DNA of 64,000 bases from Straminergon stramineum (taxonomy: Eukaryota > Streptophyta > Bryopsida > Hypnales > Calliergonaceae): positions 39,313,001 through 39,377,000 of the forward strand of contig OY987265.1 of the NCBI GenBank assembly GCA_963920665.1. Reading direction: 5' to 3'. Position numbers and translations under genes: made by a program. Of the stretch, positions 23,416-35,350 are shown in pieces. The notes below the pieces were generated by a model. It was not told the DNA's origin. It searched no databases and worked only from the letters and a program-made list of their open reading frames with translations. Position 1 is the first letter of the stretch. Every line of letters begins with the position of its first letter.

Positions 23416-25931
23416 TCAAGGCTTTCGGGGTGCCAAACCAGGCTGAGACTTAAAAGATTTTCGATCTATCCTAGGGTTAACGTAATTAGGAGTGGTGGAA
23501 TTCAACCATGCAGCTTCTGAAGCTTGAGATATGGGGATACGTTCAAAATACAGCCATCGATCGCCTTCCTTCACAAACCGACTCTTCTCAACTAGAAACT
23601 GCTTGTCTCCCGCTCTCCCTCCTTTAGCAAGCGCATAAGTCACTCGAAATGACACGAAAGCCTGTAGTAAATGAGAAAGTTACTTTCACAACCGATTGTA
23701 AACATCAGCCAAACTTAACACGGTTTGCAATTTCCAAGATGGGCTAGCACGGGGGACAGAATTGAGCTGAATGAGAGCATGAAGAATATGGTAGATAGCT
23801 TTGGTGGTTGATTAGTTAGGGTTTCTACCTCATCCTCGGAGGTGGATTCAGACTCAAGGATCTCAAGTCTGGTGAACCTTAATTGTTCGCAAGTGGCACG
23901 AACGTCAGCCGCGAGTTCGTCCTTACCTGCATCACATCAGCCCACTTCATGATCAAGAATTCTCATCGGAAACTCAATTTGCTACTATTTAGAAACTCAA
24001 ACATTGCTCAACCTGAGCTCAGTCACCCAAGTAGCCCGGAGGAATTTCAAAAGAGAACTGAAAGAGCTTTAAGGGAAAAAAGCAATGATAGATACCTCGA
24101 AAGTCACGATTGTCAGGGTGAGTCGTCCTGACAACGTAGTCTACCTTGCTCCTCGCATATGCACTGAATCTTGCTTCTGTATAAGGTAAAGGATACTGAA
24201 ACAGTTCAGGGACCTAATCCCGTCTCCTATTGACTGACCCCTGTTATTAATAGCAACTCATCTCATCCAAAATAATTGGTCGCCTTTCAGTTAATAAGTT
24301 GGATATAAGCAATACTTGGCCAGATGTCTATAGCCGTTGATCTTTAAATGAAAATGGGAATGTATACTATCTCTTTAACAGTGGTCTACAATCTCCCATT
24401 TTGAATGATTGCATAAGAAATTCAGACATTGAGGTAGAAAAAATTGATTTCAAGAGACTTTGGCTCTGGTACCCAAAGTGATCTCACTAATGAGCTCTAC
24501 AGTAATCTCCTAATGAAAGCACTCTCCTAAATATTGGTTAAAATGATTCAAGTGATGTAAACGGTATCCTGTACCTTCCGCGAACCTAAATATTACCAAT
24601 CTCATTGAGCTCGCATCTTCACAAGATATTAGGTCACGGCGTGGAAAATCCAACGTACGAGAAAATATCTTATACAATAATGTCATGCATTCCAGCTCCA
24701 TATATCTCAACCGCTTAAATATATCGAAATGGTTTAAGTGACGCTAATGGTAGCCGATACCTTACGCAAACCTAAATTTGACCAATTTCATTGAAGTCGC
24801 ATTTTCACAAAAATTAGGTCACGACGTTCAAAATCTAACTTTAAGAGAAAAGATCATTTAAAATAATATCAATGCATTACAGCTCCATAGATGTCCCAAA
24901 ATTCACCCTCTTACATATGTTAAAACGGTTTTTATGACCCTAATAGTAACATCTACCTAGCGCAAACCTAAAATTGATCGACTTCATCAAACTTGCATGA
25001 CCACAGGAAATTAGATCACGACGTGGAAAATCCAAGAAGACCTTACTCATCAGCGTCACCGCATCCGGCTCCACAACACCACCATGATAACGCGCACAGC
25101 AATCCGCAAACTCCCGCCGATCCTCCCCGCCTCCACAAGGACAACTCAGAGACTCCCCTTTCGTCTTCCCAACCTCCGCACCAGCTCCTTCCTTCTTCTT
25201 CTGCGAATTCCCAAACCCCTTCGCCGCCTGCACTTCCCCTCGTCGTCTTCCCCCCTGAACCTCACCAAGAGCAAATTCAAATTTCAAACCAGGAAAATGT
25301 TAAGGTAAACCCTAAACCCCACCTACCTAAATGCGACCCTCCAAACCTCGCACGACGATAATATGTTAATTTTGAGAATGTGCACCACCTCCTCATCAGA
25401 ATTCTGAGTATATACTAATGACTGTACTTTGAGCCCTTACAACTTTTGCAAATGGTATATCCCACTGTACCTCACCCCCCGCGAATTCCAACTCCAAACC
25501 ACGCAATGCAAATCCTAAACTCCAAACCCTAAAACACACCTACCTAAATGCAACCCGCCGAAAACTTGCACAACGATTAATCATGAATTTTGATAATGTA
25601 CACGACCTATACATCAAAATTCAAAGTAAAGACCAATAAGACTTTGAACCCTAATAACTTTTGCAAATGGTATCCAAAAAAATCATTCTTTATTGCGTTG
25701 GAATCCTCTATGATTTGCGAACGAGAGTATTTACACCAACACACACGAATGGAAACGACATACCGATTGCAAACGCGAGGAGCCAAATTCAGGGGCAAGA
25801 CGAAGACGCCAAGAAATCGGAAGCGACCAAGAGCGGGAACTGTGACACAGCGATGGGCACGGAGTCGAAGAACGCGACGCTTGTGGAAATGCAGATAAGG
25901 TCGCTGTGATTGCTCCCGACGCCATCGCCAT
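23416..25931 (-). CDS. Plastid-targeted SEC-C motif / YchJ-like protein, intact
   Basis: Five exons on the minus strand: 25931-25764, 25254-25047, 24176-24096, 23926-23829 and 23661-23416. They sum to 801 nt with consistent phases, encoding 266 residues. Exon 1 (56 residues, from MAMASGAITATLSAFPQASR) is rich in Ser and Arg with almost no acidic residues, as in a chloroplast transit peptide, and ends at an ideal GTATGT donor. Exon 2 has the zinc-binding SEC-C pattern CPCGGG...DCCARYH (Cys 94, 96, 108, 109; His 113). Next comes MKARFSAYA, corresponding to LMRSRYSAY in bacterial YchJ (UPF0225), then RTTHPDN. Exon 5 has VEKSRFVKEGDRWLYFE, the family's C-terminal pattern. The biochemical role of YchJ-like proteins is not established; zinc binding is inferred from the cysteines. 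Introns 1 and 2 contain tandem repeats. Plastid targeting is inference. Confidence 0.85.
24530..25080. repeat. Three tandem copies of about 185 bp in intron 2 of the SEC-C gene
   Basis: Units start near 24530, 24718 and 24905. Each holds a G(T/A)AACCTAAAT-like block, CATT(G/A)(A/C)...(C/T)GCAT, TTAGGTCACG(G/A)CGT, AAAATC(C/T)AAC and a final GCAT(T/C)(A/C)(C/A)(A/G)GCTCCA. The third unit runs into the real exon 2 and its donor at 25047, so the older units carry decayed copies of the exon edge. A minus-strand frame is still similar in two units (LDFPRRDLISC in both). Confidence 0.75.
25255..25685. repeat. Two tandem copies of about 215 bp in intron 1 of the SEC-C gene
   Basis: The copies are about 25258-25470 and 25475-25685. 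Shared landmarks in order: ACCTCACC, CCTAAACxCCACCTACCTAA or its ACACCTACCTAAATGC form, CGACGAT/AACGATTAAT, AATTTTGA.AATGT, TCA.AATTC and CTTTTGCAAATGGTATxxC. The first copy abuts the exon 2 acceptor at 25254, so the duplication took in the acceptor-side sequence. Confidence 0.75.
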
Positions 25932-26252
25932 CGCTATCTTGCTTGAACTGTTCAGAGTTCAGCGAGTGATCAGGAAGAGAGAGTCGTAGAGGCATGGAAT
26001 ATAAAGCACGGGTGTACATTTGAGGAGATCTACAATTAATCTAGAAATTTGGAAATCAAAATCTTGTATATACGTAGATGTTGTGGTCAAGAATTCTGGC
26101 CCTGCAGTTACATGTTAGCGGTCTGGGATTTTTCTTTTCATTTTTTCCAAAACGTGAAATTTGCATTATTCTATGAAAAATGGAATTATATTTTTGCAAA
26201 ATAGTCAGTGTGCAATGTAGTCAGATTATGGATGATTATCATCTATTCATCT
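25932..26252. promoter_or_regulatory. Upstream region of the SEC-C gene
   Basis: Non-coding DNA between the start codon at 25931 (minus strand) and a family A element fragment beginning at about 26253. No clear TATA box or other motif stands out; it is offered as the probable promoter by position only. Confidence 0.35.
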
Positions 26253-26480
26253 ATTAACCCCTAAAGGACCAAGCTATGTTTTTTGGCAACATAGTGATTT
26301 TGGGCAACTCACTACGAACAAAAAAATTCTCTATATTTTTTGAAATTATTTTTGGATGTGGGGACGAGGAGTACCTTGCTACTCTACAAAAAAAATTTAC
26401 AATCAAAAGTGCCTATGAACAATTATGGGGCAAAATGTCATTTTTCATGGATGGGGGGCAACATGGGTAGGATAATTAAC
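26253..26480 (+). mobile_element. TTAA-ended element (family A), 5' fragment, copy 2
   Basis: It begins TTAACCCCTAAAGGACCAAG and continues TTTTTTGGCAACATAGTGAT and TTTTGGGCAACTCACTAC, matching the left end of the 54830-55781 copy at nearly every base for about 70 bp and more loosely to about 26460. No matching right end follows, so it is truncated or strongly rearranged. Confidence 0.75.
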
Positions 26481-26904
26481 ACTACAAGGAAATTTGCTTG
26501 GGAATGCCCAAAAGAGCTTGGGTAGGATCTTGGGCAACCTCTCACCCAAGTTCAGAGTTCAAACCAAGGTACTTCTTTGACATTTTCTAAACTAATGAAT
26601 TTGACCCAAAGTAGAAAGAGGTGGTGGCAAGGAGATAGATTCTCTATGGCTTCCTTCAGCCTAAAAGAGAGGTTATTCCTAATTACAAATTGAAATAAAA
26701 ACAAAATGTCCCCAAGACCAATTGAATCACTGACCAATATGTCATTTGACAAACAACCATCCAAAAATAATTTGATTGTCAATAGAAACAATTAGTTATT
26801 TGATACGTTGAAGGATGGAGAGTGGAGAGGTTGTTTTTATAATTAAATCCATTGTCCATTATGACTTCTCAAAGGGTATGGGACAATTTGAAGATGAGAG
26901 CTTG

Positions 26905-27345
26905 ACTGCTCATTGTCAAAATATGAAAATTATGTTCAAAATAGAATTTCAGACCTCATTTTGATATAGTAGAATAACTTATTTCAAAAAACTTCAAACT
27001 AAAAAAAGTTGGTAAATCAAGCTAAGATTCATTTCCAAAAACACGTTTGGGATTTTGAGCCTCCAAAAAAAAGTTATGGACAAAATTCAGAGAGGATGTT
27101 TGAAAATGTCAATGAAAATGTCAATGGAAATGTCCTTTCCAACCCCTCTCTAAAATTTGTCCGTAATTTTTGATTGGAGACTCTAAATCCCAAACGTTTT
27201 TTTGGAGATGAAACTTATCTTGATTTCCTAACTTTTCTTAGTTCAATTTTTTTTAAATAAATTGTTCTAGTATGCCAAAATGAGGTTTGGAATTCTACTT
27301 TGAACATAATTTCTACTTTTTACTTAACTTTGGCATGAGTTGATT
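26905..27345. repeat. Long inverted repeat (foldback), arms about 190-210 bp
   Basis: The left arm is about 26905-27115 and the right arm about 27130-27345. Reverse complementing the right arm gives AAATTATGTTCAAAGTAGAA, CCTCATTTTGGCATA, AAACGTTTGGGATTTAGAGT and ACGGACAAATTTTAGAGAGG; the left arm has AAATTATGTTCAAAATAGAA, CCTCATTTTGATATA, CACGTTTGGGATTTTGAGCC and ATGGACAAAATTCAGAGAGG. Identity is about 80% by eye, with a loop of roughly 20-30 bp containing the short direct repeat AATGTCAATG(A/G)AAATGTC. No protein is encoded. Confidence 0.8.
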
Positions 27346-30300
27346 TCTTAATAATTCTAATTTACATATCCCATATGGTTTCTTTTACCTGTTACTACCC
27401 CACTTGTATAAATATCTTCTCTACTCCCCCCACATTTACATAAGCATGTTGCTCTAAAAGTAATTGGAGATTGTGTCTCATCATCTCTATATTAACAACA
27501 TTTAATGTAGAGTATCCTAAAATTTTACTTCATTGAGCAAGGAACATCTTCAAAATTCAGGAAAAGTGTAAAATCTTTGAAATCAAAGAGAATGTGATAT
27601 AGTATCAATGAATTCTGATGAGTTGGGCTCCACGAACCTTGACCTAGCGTCCTCCCTAGCTAGGCCCAATATGCCCACATGCCCCTTTAGTTTAGCTTGG
27701 ATATAAATTGATCAAGCTTGTGAAAGTTTGATATTTTGTGCGATTTTTATTTTTATTTTTCCTCCTCTAGAGCTAGCTAAAATCTAGAACTCCACCGTTC
27801 AAATTTTGAAAAAATCATAGTATGTGCAAGCCATAAATTGTTGAAAAAGGGCTTTGTATGAGACTTTTTTTGAAGCTAGTTCCCTATCAGAATTTTTTAG
27901 TACATGTTCCCCAATTTAAAATATTATAATTTTTTTCGGACATGTGGCCAACTTTATTGCAAGAATCAAGCAAAGAAAAGTTCAAGCAAAAATGTGAAAT
28001 CAACTTGTCCAAAAGTCTACCCGAATCAAAGCTGCCCGAAATATGGATGCCCCCGAAAAACATTTTTTTCAACTTTAAAAACTATAATCTCACAATCAAT
28101 GTGGTCAAAACCTTCTTTTTTTTTTACTACAATATAATGAAGTAGTCTAACATAAGATCTTAATTTTTTCTTCTTTATTTGTTAAATTCTAATTTTTTTA
28201 AATTTTTTTATTGAAACTTGGAGTTGAGAGCCTAATAATCACATTTATAAATGCATAATATCTTGAAAATTTGGTAAACACCAGGACATTCTATACTATA
28301 ATATACACATATAATGAATTTTATAGAATACTTGAGTATATTTTCATAATTGAAATAGATTTTTGATATTTTTAGATTATGGATCTTTTAGAAAATAAAA
28401 CTAAGAAAATCATTCAAATATAGAAGCAAAATGGAGTATATAGAGTGAAAGAGTTTTGACATTTGACTACATGATCATAGATTTGGTCTTTCCAAAATGA
28501 TGGCAAGACCAATTTTGCTTGTCCTTTGTTGGATAAAAAAAATGACATTTGATCATCTAATTCTTTTTGTGAAGTTGGACTAGAATGCACTTGCATTGAA
28601 TAGTGTTGAAATTTCCCTCATTGTATTATTTATTTTGCCTTTCAACAAAAGAATTTGCATAATCTGCAAATCACGTAATACATAAAATATTATTAGAACT
28701 TCTAGCCTTTCGCTCTTATATGAATTTTAGAGAGTAGAAATTATCACATCTTCTTATATGAGTCCAATTGATGAAATGAAATGTACTTCAACAAACCTAG
28801 TTTCTACTCCAATTTGAAAAATCATGAAATTAAATATTTTATTATAAGTTTAACTTTGGGCCTAATACCACAATCTCCTCATCTTCTTCTTATTGAATAA
28901 TATGGAAACTTGATTTACATGAAGATGATCTATATACTATCATATACACCTATAGAAAAAATAAAAACATTTTGAGAGTATTTTTTGTCTAATATGAATT
29001 TTCTTCTTTCTTTCTTCAAAAATTACTTGTAATTTCAAACCTTCACAATACAAAGAAGAATTTAGGACTATGGGAAAAAAAATATAATTGCATCTCTAAA
29101 AATTATGTATACATCTTTTATTCACTAATGTATGTATCTACTTGTAATTGTGACCCATTCTCAAGACTTCCATGTACATGTTTGTGTCTAAAATATACTA
29201 CTTCTATGCATGACAAGAATGCTTGAATATAAGTAACAAGCAATGAGCAATGAGTAGTGAAAAAAATTCTATGTTTGTCTAGATGTGATCCTTCAATTGC
29301 CACAAAATCTAAAATGATTTTAAGTCCTCTAAAGTATATTATGTACCTATTTCTATAGTTGAAACATCCTCATCTTAACAATTTGAGAATTGTAAGATTA
29401 AAATAATATTAAATAGTGCTAAAAATTCAAGATACATAACATTATATTACATAATTCCATTTGCATGAATGTAAATGAATGAATTGTAGATTCATGTATC
29501 TTAACAAATGAAAATTGGACTTAAAATGACATGCAATTAGGTGTTAAAATAGATAACTTGTGACATGAGGACAAAAAAGTGCTTTTGAGGCTCACATAGT
29601 TAAATCTTATAAGACATTCAAATGTGGTCTCTTCAAGTTGAAAAGGATTGTTATATCTTCGGAAGAAATATTGTAGAAATCAACTTTAGTACATAAATGA
29701 AATGCTATAAAAATTACAAAATTTAAACAAACAAACATAGATCAATAATAACCGATGAAACAAGATGCAATTTAAAATGTAGTCACCCTTTTGGTCTCAA
29801 ATGATACCATCCAAAGCATTTATAATTTTTTGGTAAACCAAATCCTTCAAAGGCCTAATCATAGAATCAACATGGTTCAAAGAGGGATTAGTGTCTTAAA
29901 GGATATTTTGGATCAAGGGACCTATAAAGTGCCTTACTAGCGTTTTCAACTAGAGAGCATTTGAGGAGAGTGTTCTAGGGTTCTAAGGTTCTTTGGCTAC
30001 TAATAAAAGGACCTTCAAAGTAATTCAAGAAACCCATAATAGGTCTACATTAGTTCAGACTTCACACCCTTCTACAAAGTATTACAAGAGTTCTTGAATC
30101 ATGTCATCTACAAGATTGATTAAACATGAATATGGCTCCAATGAGGGTGCATGAAAATATTATTGATTCTAGTGGACCATCCAAAAAAATTCCAAAAAAT
30201 TCCAAAAAAACTTCTTTTTTTCCATATTTAACCATTGGATCTTGTATTAGTAGACAATTTTTAAAATGTGTGGTAGAAATTTAAGAAGCTTTGACCATAT

Positions 30301-30770
30301 AGATTACAAGATATTCACATTTATTCATTTAAAGTAAAGAAAGTAAATTTTTTAACCCCTTCTGTGATTAGATTTTTTGACTTTAAAGTTTTTTGACTTT
30401 TAACTTAAAGTTTTTGTAGTACAAATTTTGACTGAAATAAAATTTGTGTTGAAAATTTGAGTTGAAAATATCTGAATTTTTTTCAAAAAACACACTTCAT
30501 TTTCATTCTTTAAAGAATCGTTAAGTAGAAGTAGGTCAAGATTGAACAAAAAACTAAATTGTTAATAGCTCTACGATGGAATTAAAACACTATAATTCCA
30601 ACCATGAGATTGTTCATGTAAGCAAACTTATCACTATCAAACAATTTTGTTGAAAAATTGTAAAAATTGCATAAAGAAATGAATCTTGTAAGTTATATAA
30701 CATAATTCATATTGTGACTTATAACTTAATTCCTTTTCTGTTGATCCAAAGCCTCTTTTGATATCCTAGG
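27346..30770. other. AT-rich intergenic DNA
   Basis: No gene is seen. A stretch at about 28690-28870 is loosely repeated at about 44880-45060 (shared TTTCTACTCCAATTTGAAA and TTGGGCCTAAT), pointing to another old dispersed repeat. Confidence 0.5.
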
Positions 30771-30772
30771 TC

Positions 30773-31130
30773 AAGAACTGTGCAAGAGGATAGACACCTC
30801 TTACGAAAAATTCCTTTGTCACCATACGAACCAGACCAAACAAACTTTCCTCAAAATCTTTGCCAAACAATTGTTATCAAATCCTAGTCCCTCAATGCAC
30901 GTCCTTTAGAGCTGGCAACACCCTTCTCATTGACGACTCTCCAGAAAAGACTATTTGTAATGAGAAAGGGAATGCCATTTTCTTCAACACTTGCAATCAT
31001 GCACAACAGAGGGACAACTTCTTCATGGAAAATTTTTGTTAGTGGCTATAGAGTCTCCACTCAGACTGCAAACTAGGACAATTGCATGCGTATGTCAAAG
31101 AGAATTGCATTGGTTGTAATCCAATGCTTG
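30773..31130 (+). pseudogene. FCP1/NIF-like HAD phosphatase fragment
   Basis: The translated stretch from about 30860 reads AGNTLLIDDSPEKTICNEKG, then AIFFNTCNHAQQRDNFF. NTLLIDDSP followed some residues later by AIFP is typical of the C-terminal half of plant FCP1/NLI-interacting-factor (HAD) phosphatase domains. A TAG interrupts soon after (FC*WL), and the upstream sequence only makes sense in a different frame (SYEKFLCHHTNQTKQTFLKI), so it is frameshifted. The nucleophile motif DxDxT is not visible. No introns or start were found. It could be a transduplicated gene piece inside a larger transposon. Confidence 0.5.
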
Positions 31131-31499
31131 ATTTTGATATATATCATGAGTATATCATGAAGAAAATGATAGTGTTCATGTAGAATCTAGGGTCAAATTT
31201 CTCAAAATCAATTTAGTGATTGAGCCTGACCCTTATAAGACTTAGACTTCCCCATGGCCTCGTATTTGAACTAAAAATAACATTTTTGTATTTTATAATT
31301 GTGTATGCTACATTCATTTGTAATACATTGAATTCTTATTTTGGATTTCAATTTTTGGCTTGTATTCTAGGAGGTCCTATTGTCTCTAATTCTAAAGTGT
31401 GAGTTCTTTTGCATTTGTTTATTAGCTTCATGCTTCAATGGAAGATAATATGTGGGAAACTTTTGTAATTTCTACTTTTTGTAGGTTAGAGGTTCTAAT

Positions 31500-32330
31500 T
31501 TAAAACTCCCATCTCTGGAGCAAAAGTTGACAAGGAAGCTTGCTTTTAAGATTGGAAGTGCCAGGGAAGTACCAAAACATTTGAATTTGCTATGGAGGAG
31601 TTGCATACCATCTCCATGTTTGAGGTCATACATGATGTCTTTGCAGCCATTGACTATTCAAAGGGGAATCTAGAGTATGGCATCAAGGACAATCTCCCTA
31701 GTTGAGGACGAGTCTGGACTCTTCTTTGCTCTTTGTCCCTAGTGGAATGTGTATCCTACCCAATGAGTCTAGGGCACTTGCTCTTGTTTAATCCCTCGTA
31801 TTAAGGCCACCACAAATAGGAAATTTTACCTTTATGTTAGTGATGGTGCTATATATCTTTGACACAAAGGTGATGTTCCAAAGCTGCTTGCATGTCCGCC
31901 TCTCCATATTAACAAGATTAAACCAACATCTACATTGGAGGGGATCAAAGAAGGTGGGTGCAATTCGGGTCATTGAGTAAAGAATGTTATCTTGGACTTG
32001 AGGATAATTAGACTCATCCCTCACAATTTGAGGGAGTTTGATTGTCACCCCTGGCCAAACATTTTTTCCTTGGAAGGCTTTTTAGAGACTATTGATTTGC
32101 AATTGACTAACTCAAAAGCAATTGGAATTGGACACCATGACATAACCAATGTCAATATGTTATTGTCAAGGTTGCCTCTTCAAGGGTCCAAATCTCTTTC
32201 TAACATTGGGGTTTCTCAAAGCACCTACAAGCCAAAGCTAAAGGGTAATAAATCTCTATGTGTCGGCTTTTGTGGTGCGATGGATTATAGAAGTGGTTCT
32301 GCACTTGCCTTCTCAATGTGAGGATATCCT
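31500..32330 (+). pseudogene. Decayed coding-like stretch, unidentified
   Basis: One plus-strand frame from about 31806 to 32321 is open for about 170 codons apart from two stops (reading NRKFYLYVSDGAIYL*HKGD, then CPPLHINKIKP, then after the second stop DLRIIRLIPHNLREFDCHPW). A second island at about 31560-31700 reads TFEFAMEELHTISMFEVIHD. Composition is higher in GC than the surrounding DNA. I do not recognise the family. Its closeness to the FCP1-like fragment suggests captured gene pieces or an old element's coding region. Confidence 0.35.
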
Positions 32331-33875
32331 TAGAGGTTGGCAAAGGTCCAATGAAAGCGTTGGAGGTAGTAAAAAGCAATTGTATAGGCAATGGTGATGC
32401 TTAGGCAAGCAATTCAAGGTTTCAAAGCCATCAACTTTTGAGATTCTTTTCCATTAATAAAATGATAAATAAAATACATAAAGCAATATATAAAAAAATT
32501 TAAGTGCTTCATTTACAATAAGCCTCTTTGTTTCTACACAAATTCTACAAATTCAACATTTGATAATTCATTCATTTTAGGTGAGATTAGTATGAGCAAG
32601 ACATAACATACTCTTGGTGTATTCAAACTCTCAAGTAAATTGAGCTTACTAAATGCAAATTGACTCCCTTCTCTATATGTTGCTTACTTTTTGGCATCTC
32701 ATACAAAAGAGTGTTTCTCATCTTGTGATCTAATGATGTATTTGCCCTCAGTGGTTTGAAGTCATTTGCTACAACACCTTCTGAAATTTCTATAGTTGTT
32801 GTAAGTCAAGCTCTAATATTATCTTTGTTTCTATCAACTATTACTTCAATGGAACTTCACACTTGTGATTTGGATGTCTCAAAATGTTCATTTTGTCTCA
32901 ATTAAATGATTACTTAAGGCCTTCTACTCCTCTTTGTTTGATATGCCTCAAAATGAAATTTTTTTGTCTCTCTTTTATAGCTTTCAATTATGTAGTTAGT
33001 TGTAAAATTTGTTGAAGTATTCATTTGACTATGTAGAGAAGCATCTCAATGAGGAATGGATCATTTTGTCTCCAAATCTCTCTCTATATATTATAAAAAA
33101 TTTAGTGCAAATTGTATTAGGTTGCAGCCTCTCTCTCTCTATATTTATATTCAAAACTAAGATTTTTATGGTCAAAAAAGTTTATAAGGAAAAGAGTAAA
33201 ATGTGTTTAGCATTTGCCAAGTGTTGGAAACTTTATTGTAAATTGGAGAAAGTTTTGATGTTCTTATCATTGAATCCTATGCCTTTCTATCACAAATCAA
33301 TTGAACTTGCAATTTTGACCAATCATATAAATTTTCAAATGCTAAAAAAAAATGGTACTTTTTGTGAATTTTGAATTCATTTGAACAAATCTATAAATAA
33401 TTTTAAAATTTTGACCCTATAGATACCTTCTTCTTTCATGCTTCACATTATCTCTTTGGTTGCAAACTTCAAAAAAATCATGGAAGGCTTATATATTTCA
33501 TAATACATTTGTCTTCTATAAAATAATTCTTCAATTTTTAGGAATTAAAGACTTGACATTCAAATTTCAAACAACAAATTAACACAAAAATTACCAAGTA
33601 CAAAAAAACTGTGATTTTTCATCCCTTTTTGTAAATTCTTGTGTTGATTCTCTAACATTTGTACAATGTAGATTTGGAAGACTTTCTTTGAAGACATTCT
33701 ATAAACCAAAAGGTATTTGTCTATTTCACCTCAAAAAACAACTTTTTCAATTCAAAAAATGATACTTCAAATACAACTTAAGTAAATTAGAAAAATCAAA
33801 ATCTTAAAAATTATTATAATTAGAGATTAAAGTTTTGAACATAAGGGGAAAAAATTCATGTGAAAATCACAAAAA
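32331..33875. other. AT-rich intergenic DNA
   Basis: No gene or clear repeat was identified. A 121-codon plus frame (33009-33374) is AT-rich and without family resemblance. Confidence 0.45.
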
Positions 33876-34632
33876 GGTGATTGCAAGAAACACTTGTCCT
33901 ATTTTTTGTCCCCTTGTCCTTGGACAAATGTTATTTTGCTCATAATTTTTGCATATTTTTTTTTCTATTTGGCATGAAATTTGGAAAGAAGGTACATGTG
34001 GTAGTTTCAAAAATTTTCAAATTTTTTCAAATTTTTTCAAATTATTTTTAACCTACCCTTGATTAGGTGTCTACTTTGGCCATTTGGGGGGTTTTCAATT
34101 CTATTTTTTTTTATCCAAAATGTGAATTCAAAGCCACAAATTGGACATATTCGAGGTCTACTAACATTACAAGGACTAATGATGAGTTTTTATGAAAATA
34201 GGTAACATGTTGGTTGCCCACATGGGGCCAAAGTGACCTTTCTTTTTGCGAAGTCTATAAAGAGGAAAAAATAATTCTAAATGAATTTTTTGGTGCAATG
34301 TGAGACTAATCTTCTCTAGCAGAATGACTTTTTCTATGGAATTTTTTTGAATTTCTTTAAATTATTAAAAATGAAAAGGTCCACAAACCCTTATTTGCTA
34401 TTTTCTGCTCCCAATGGCTTTTGTAGTACTCTGTAGTAGTCTATAATACTACATAGTATTGTATAGTACTAAATCAACGGTTTAGATCAGTAAGTGCCCT
34501 AAATTGACCATTGAGATTGGTAGACACATGATAACACACATAATTGATAGTAGTCCAGAGTACTACTAGTCCTATGGCCAGAAATTGCATTTTGAGCCAA
34601 AAACGTGAAGTGTTTCTTACAAGATTTCACCC
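33876..34632 (-). mobile_element. GGTGATTGCAA-TIR MITE (family B), copy 2
   Basis: Inverted relative to the 3939-4640 copy. The left end is GGTGATTGCAAGAAACACTT; the right end, read inward, is GGTGAAATCTTGTAAGAAAC. Shared interior landmarks with copy 1 (after reverse complement) include CCAAAGTGACC/GGTCACTTTG, the CTACATAGTA/ACTATGTAGT pair, AACGGTTTA/TAAACCGTT-like sequence and CCTATGGCCA/TGGCCATAGG. Length is about 757 bp. No coding; no clean target-site duplication. Confidence 0.75.
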
Positions 34633-35350
34633 AAAAATTCAATCCAAAATTAATTATGGAAGAAATTCTAAATATTTTGCTTAAATATTTGTCAATAAAT
34701 ACTATATTGATTATTTCAATAATAGATCCAAATATATATATATATGGATATGATCTATGGATCATGTTTTACAAGTTTTATTTGAAAGCCTCCATTACAT
34801 TCTAAGTTGCATTTCATAATACATCTTTACAATTTTGGAAATTTAGAATTAAACTTCGCACCTTCTATTTCTAAAGGGTTTAATGCTCTTTTGGATACCA
34901 AAGGGAGGGCATACATATATTGCTTTTGTTAAGGTTAGTTTACACATACTCACAAATGGGTTACAATGGGACAATATCAACTTAATTTAGAATTCAAATT
35001 TTACAACCAACATATAAAGTAGGCCAATTGCACAATGAAAGAATTTGGTCAAGTCACAAGCAAGGTTGCATTTGTAAGTCTAAACATATGCTTCGAAGGG
35101 ATTTACAAAAATCTCTTTTGAAGAATATTCTATTGCATAGGATATTATCATGCCACAAGGCCATGCTAAATTGCTAATTAAGCAAAACAAAATCTAAGGA
35201 CACTTCTATAGAATAGCTTGATGAACTACTTGTAGTTATAAAGGGGAGTGAGTATGAGCTATGAACATGACCTTCATTCACGCCAAACCCACCAAAGAGT
35301 TATTTCTCCATCTTGAAGCACTCATGAAAATGTGGAAATGAAAAGTGAGT
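34633..35350. other. AT-rich intergenic DNA
   Basis: Nothing gene-like. A short AT microsatellite lies near 34732-34744. Confidence 0.5.
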
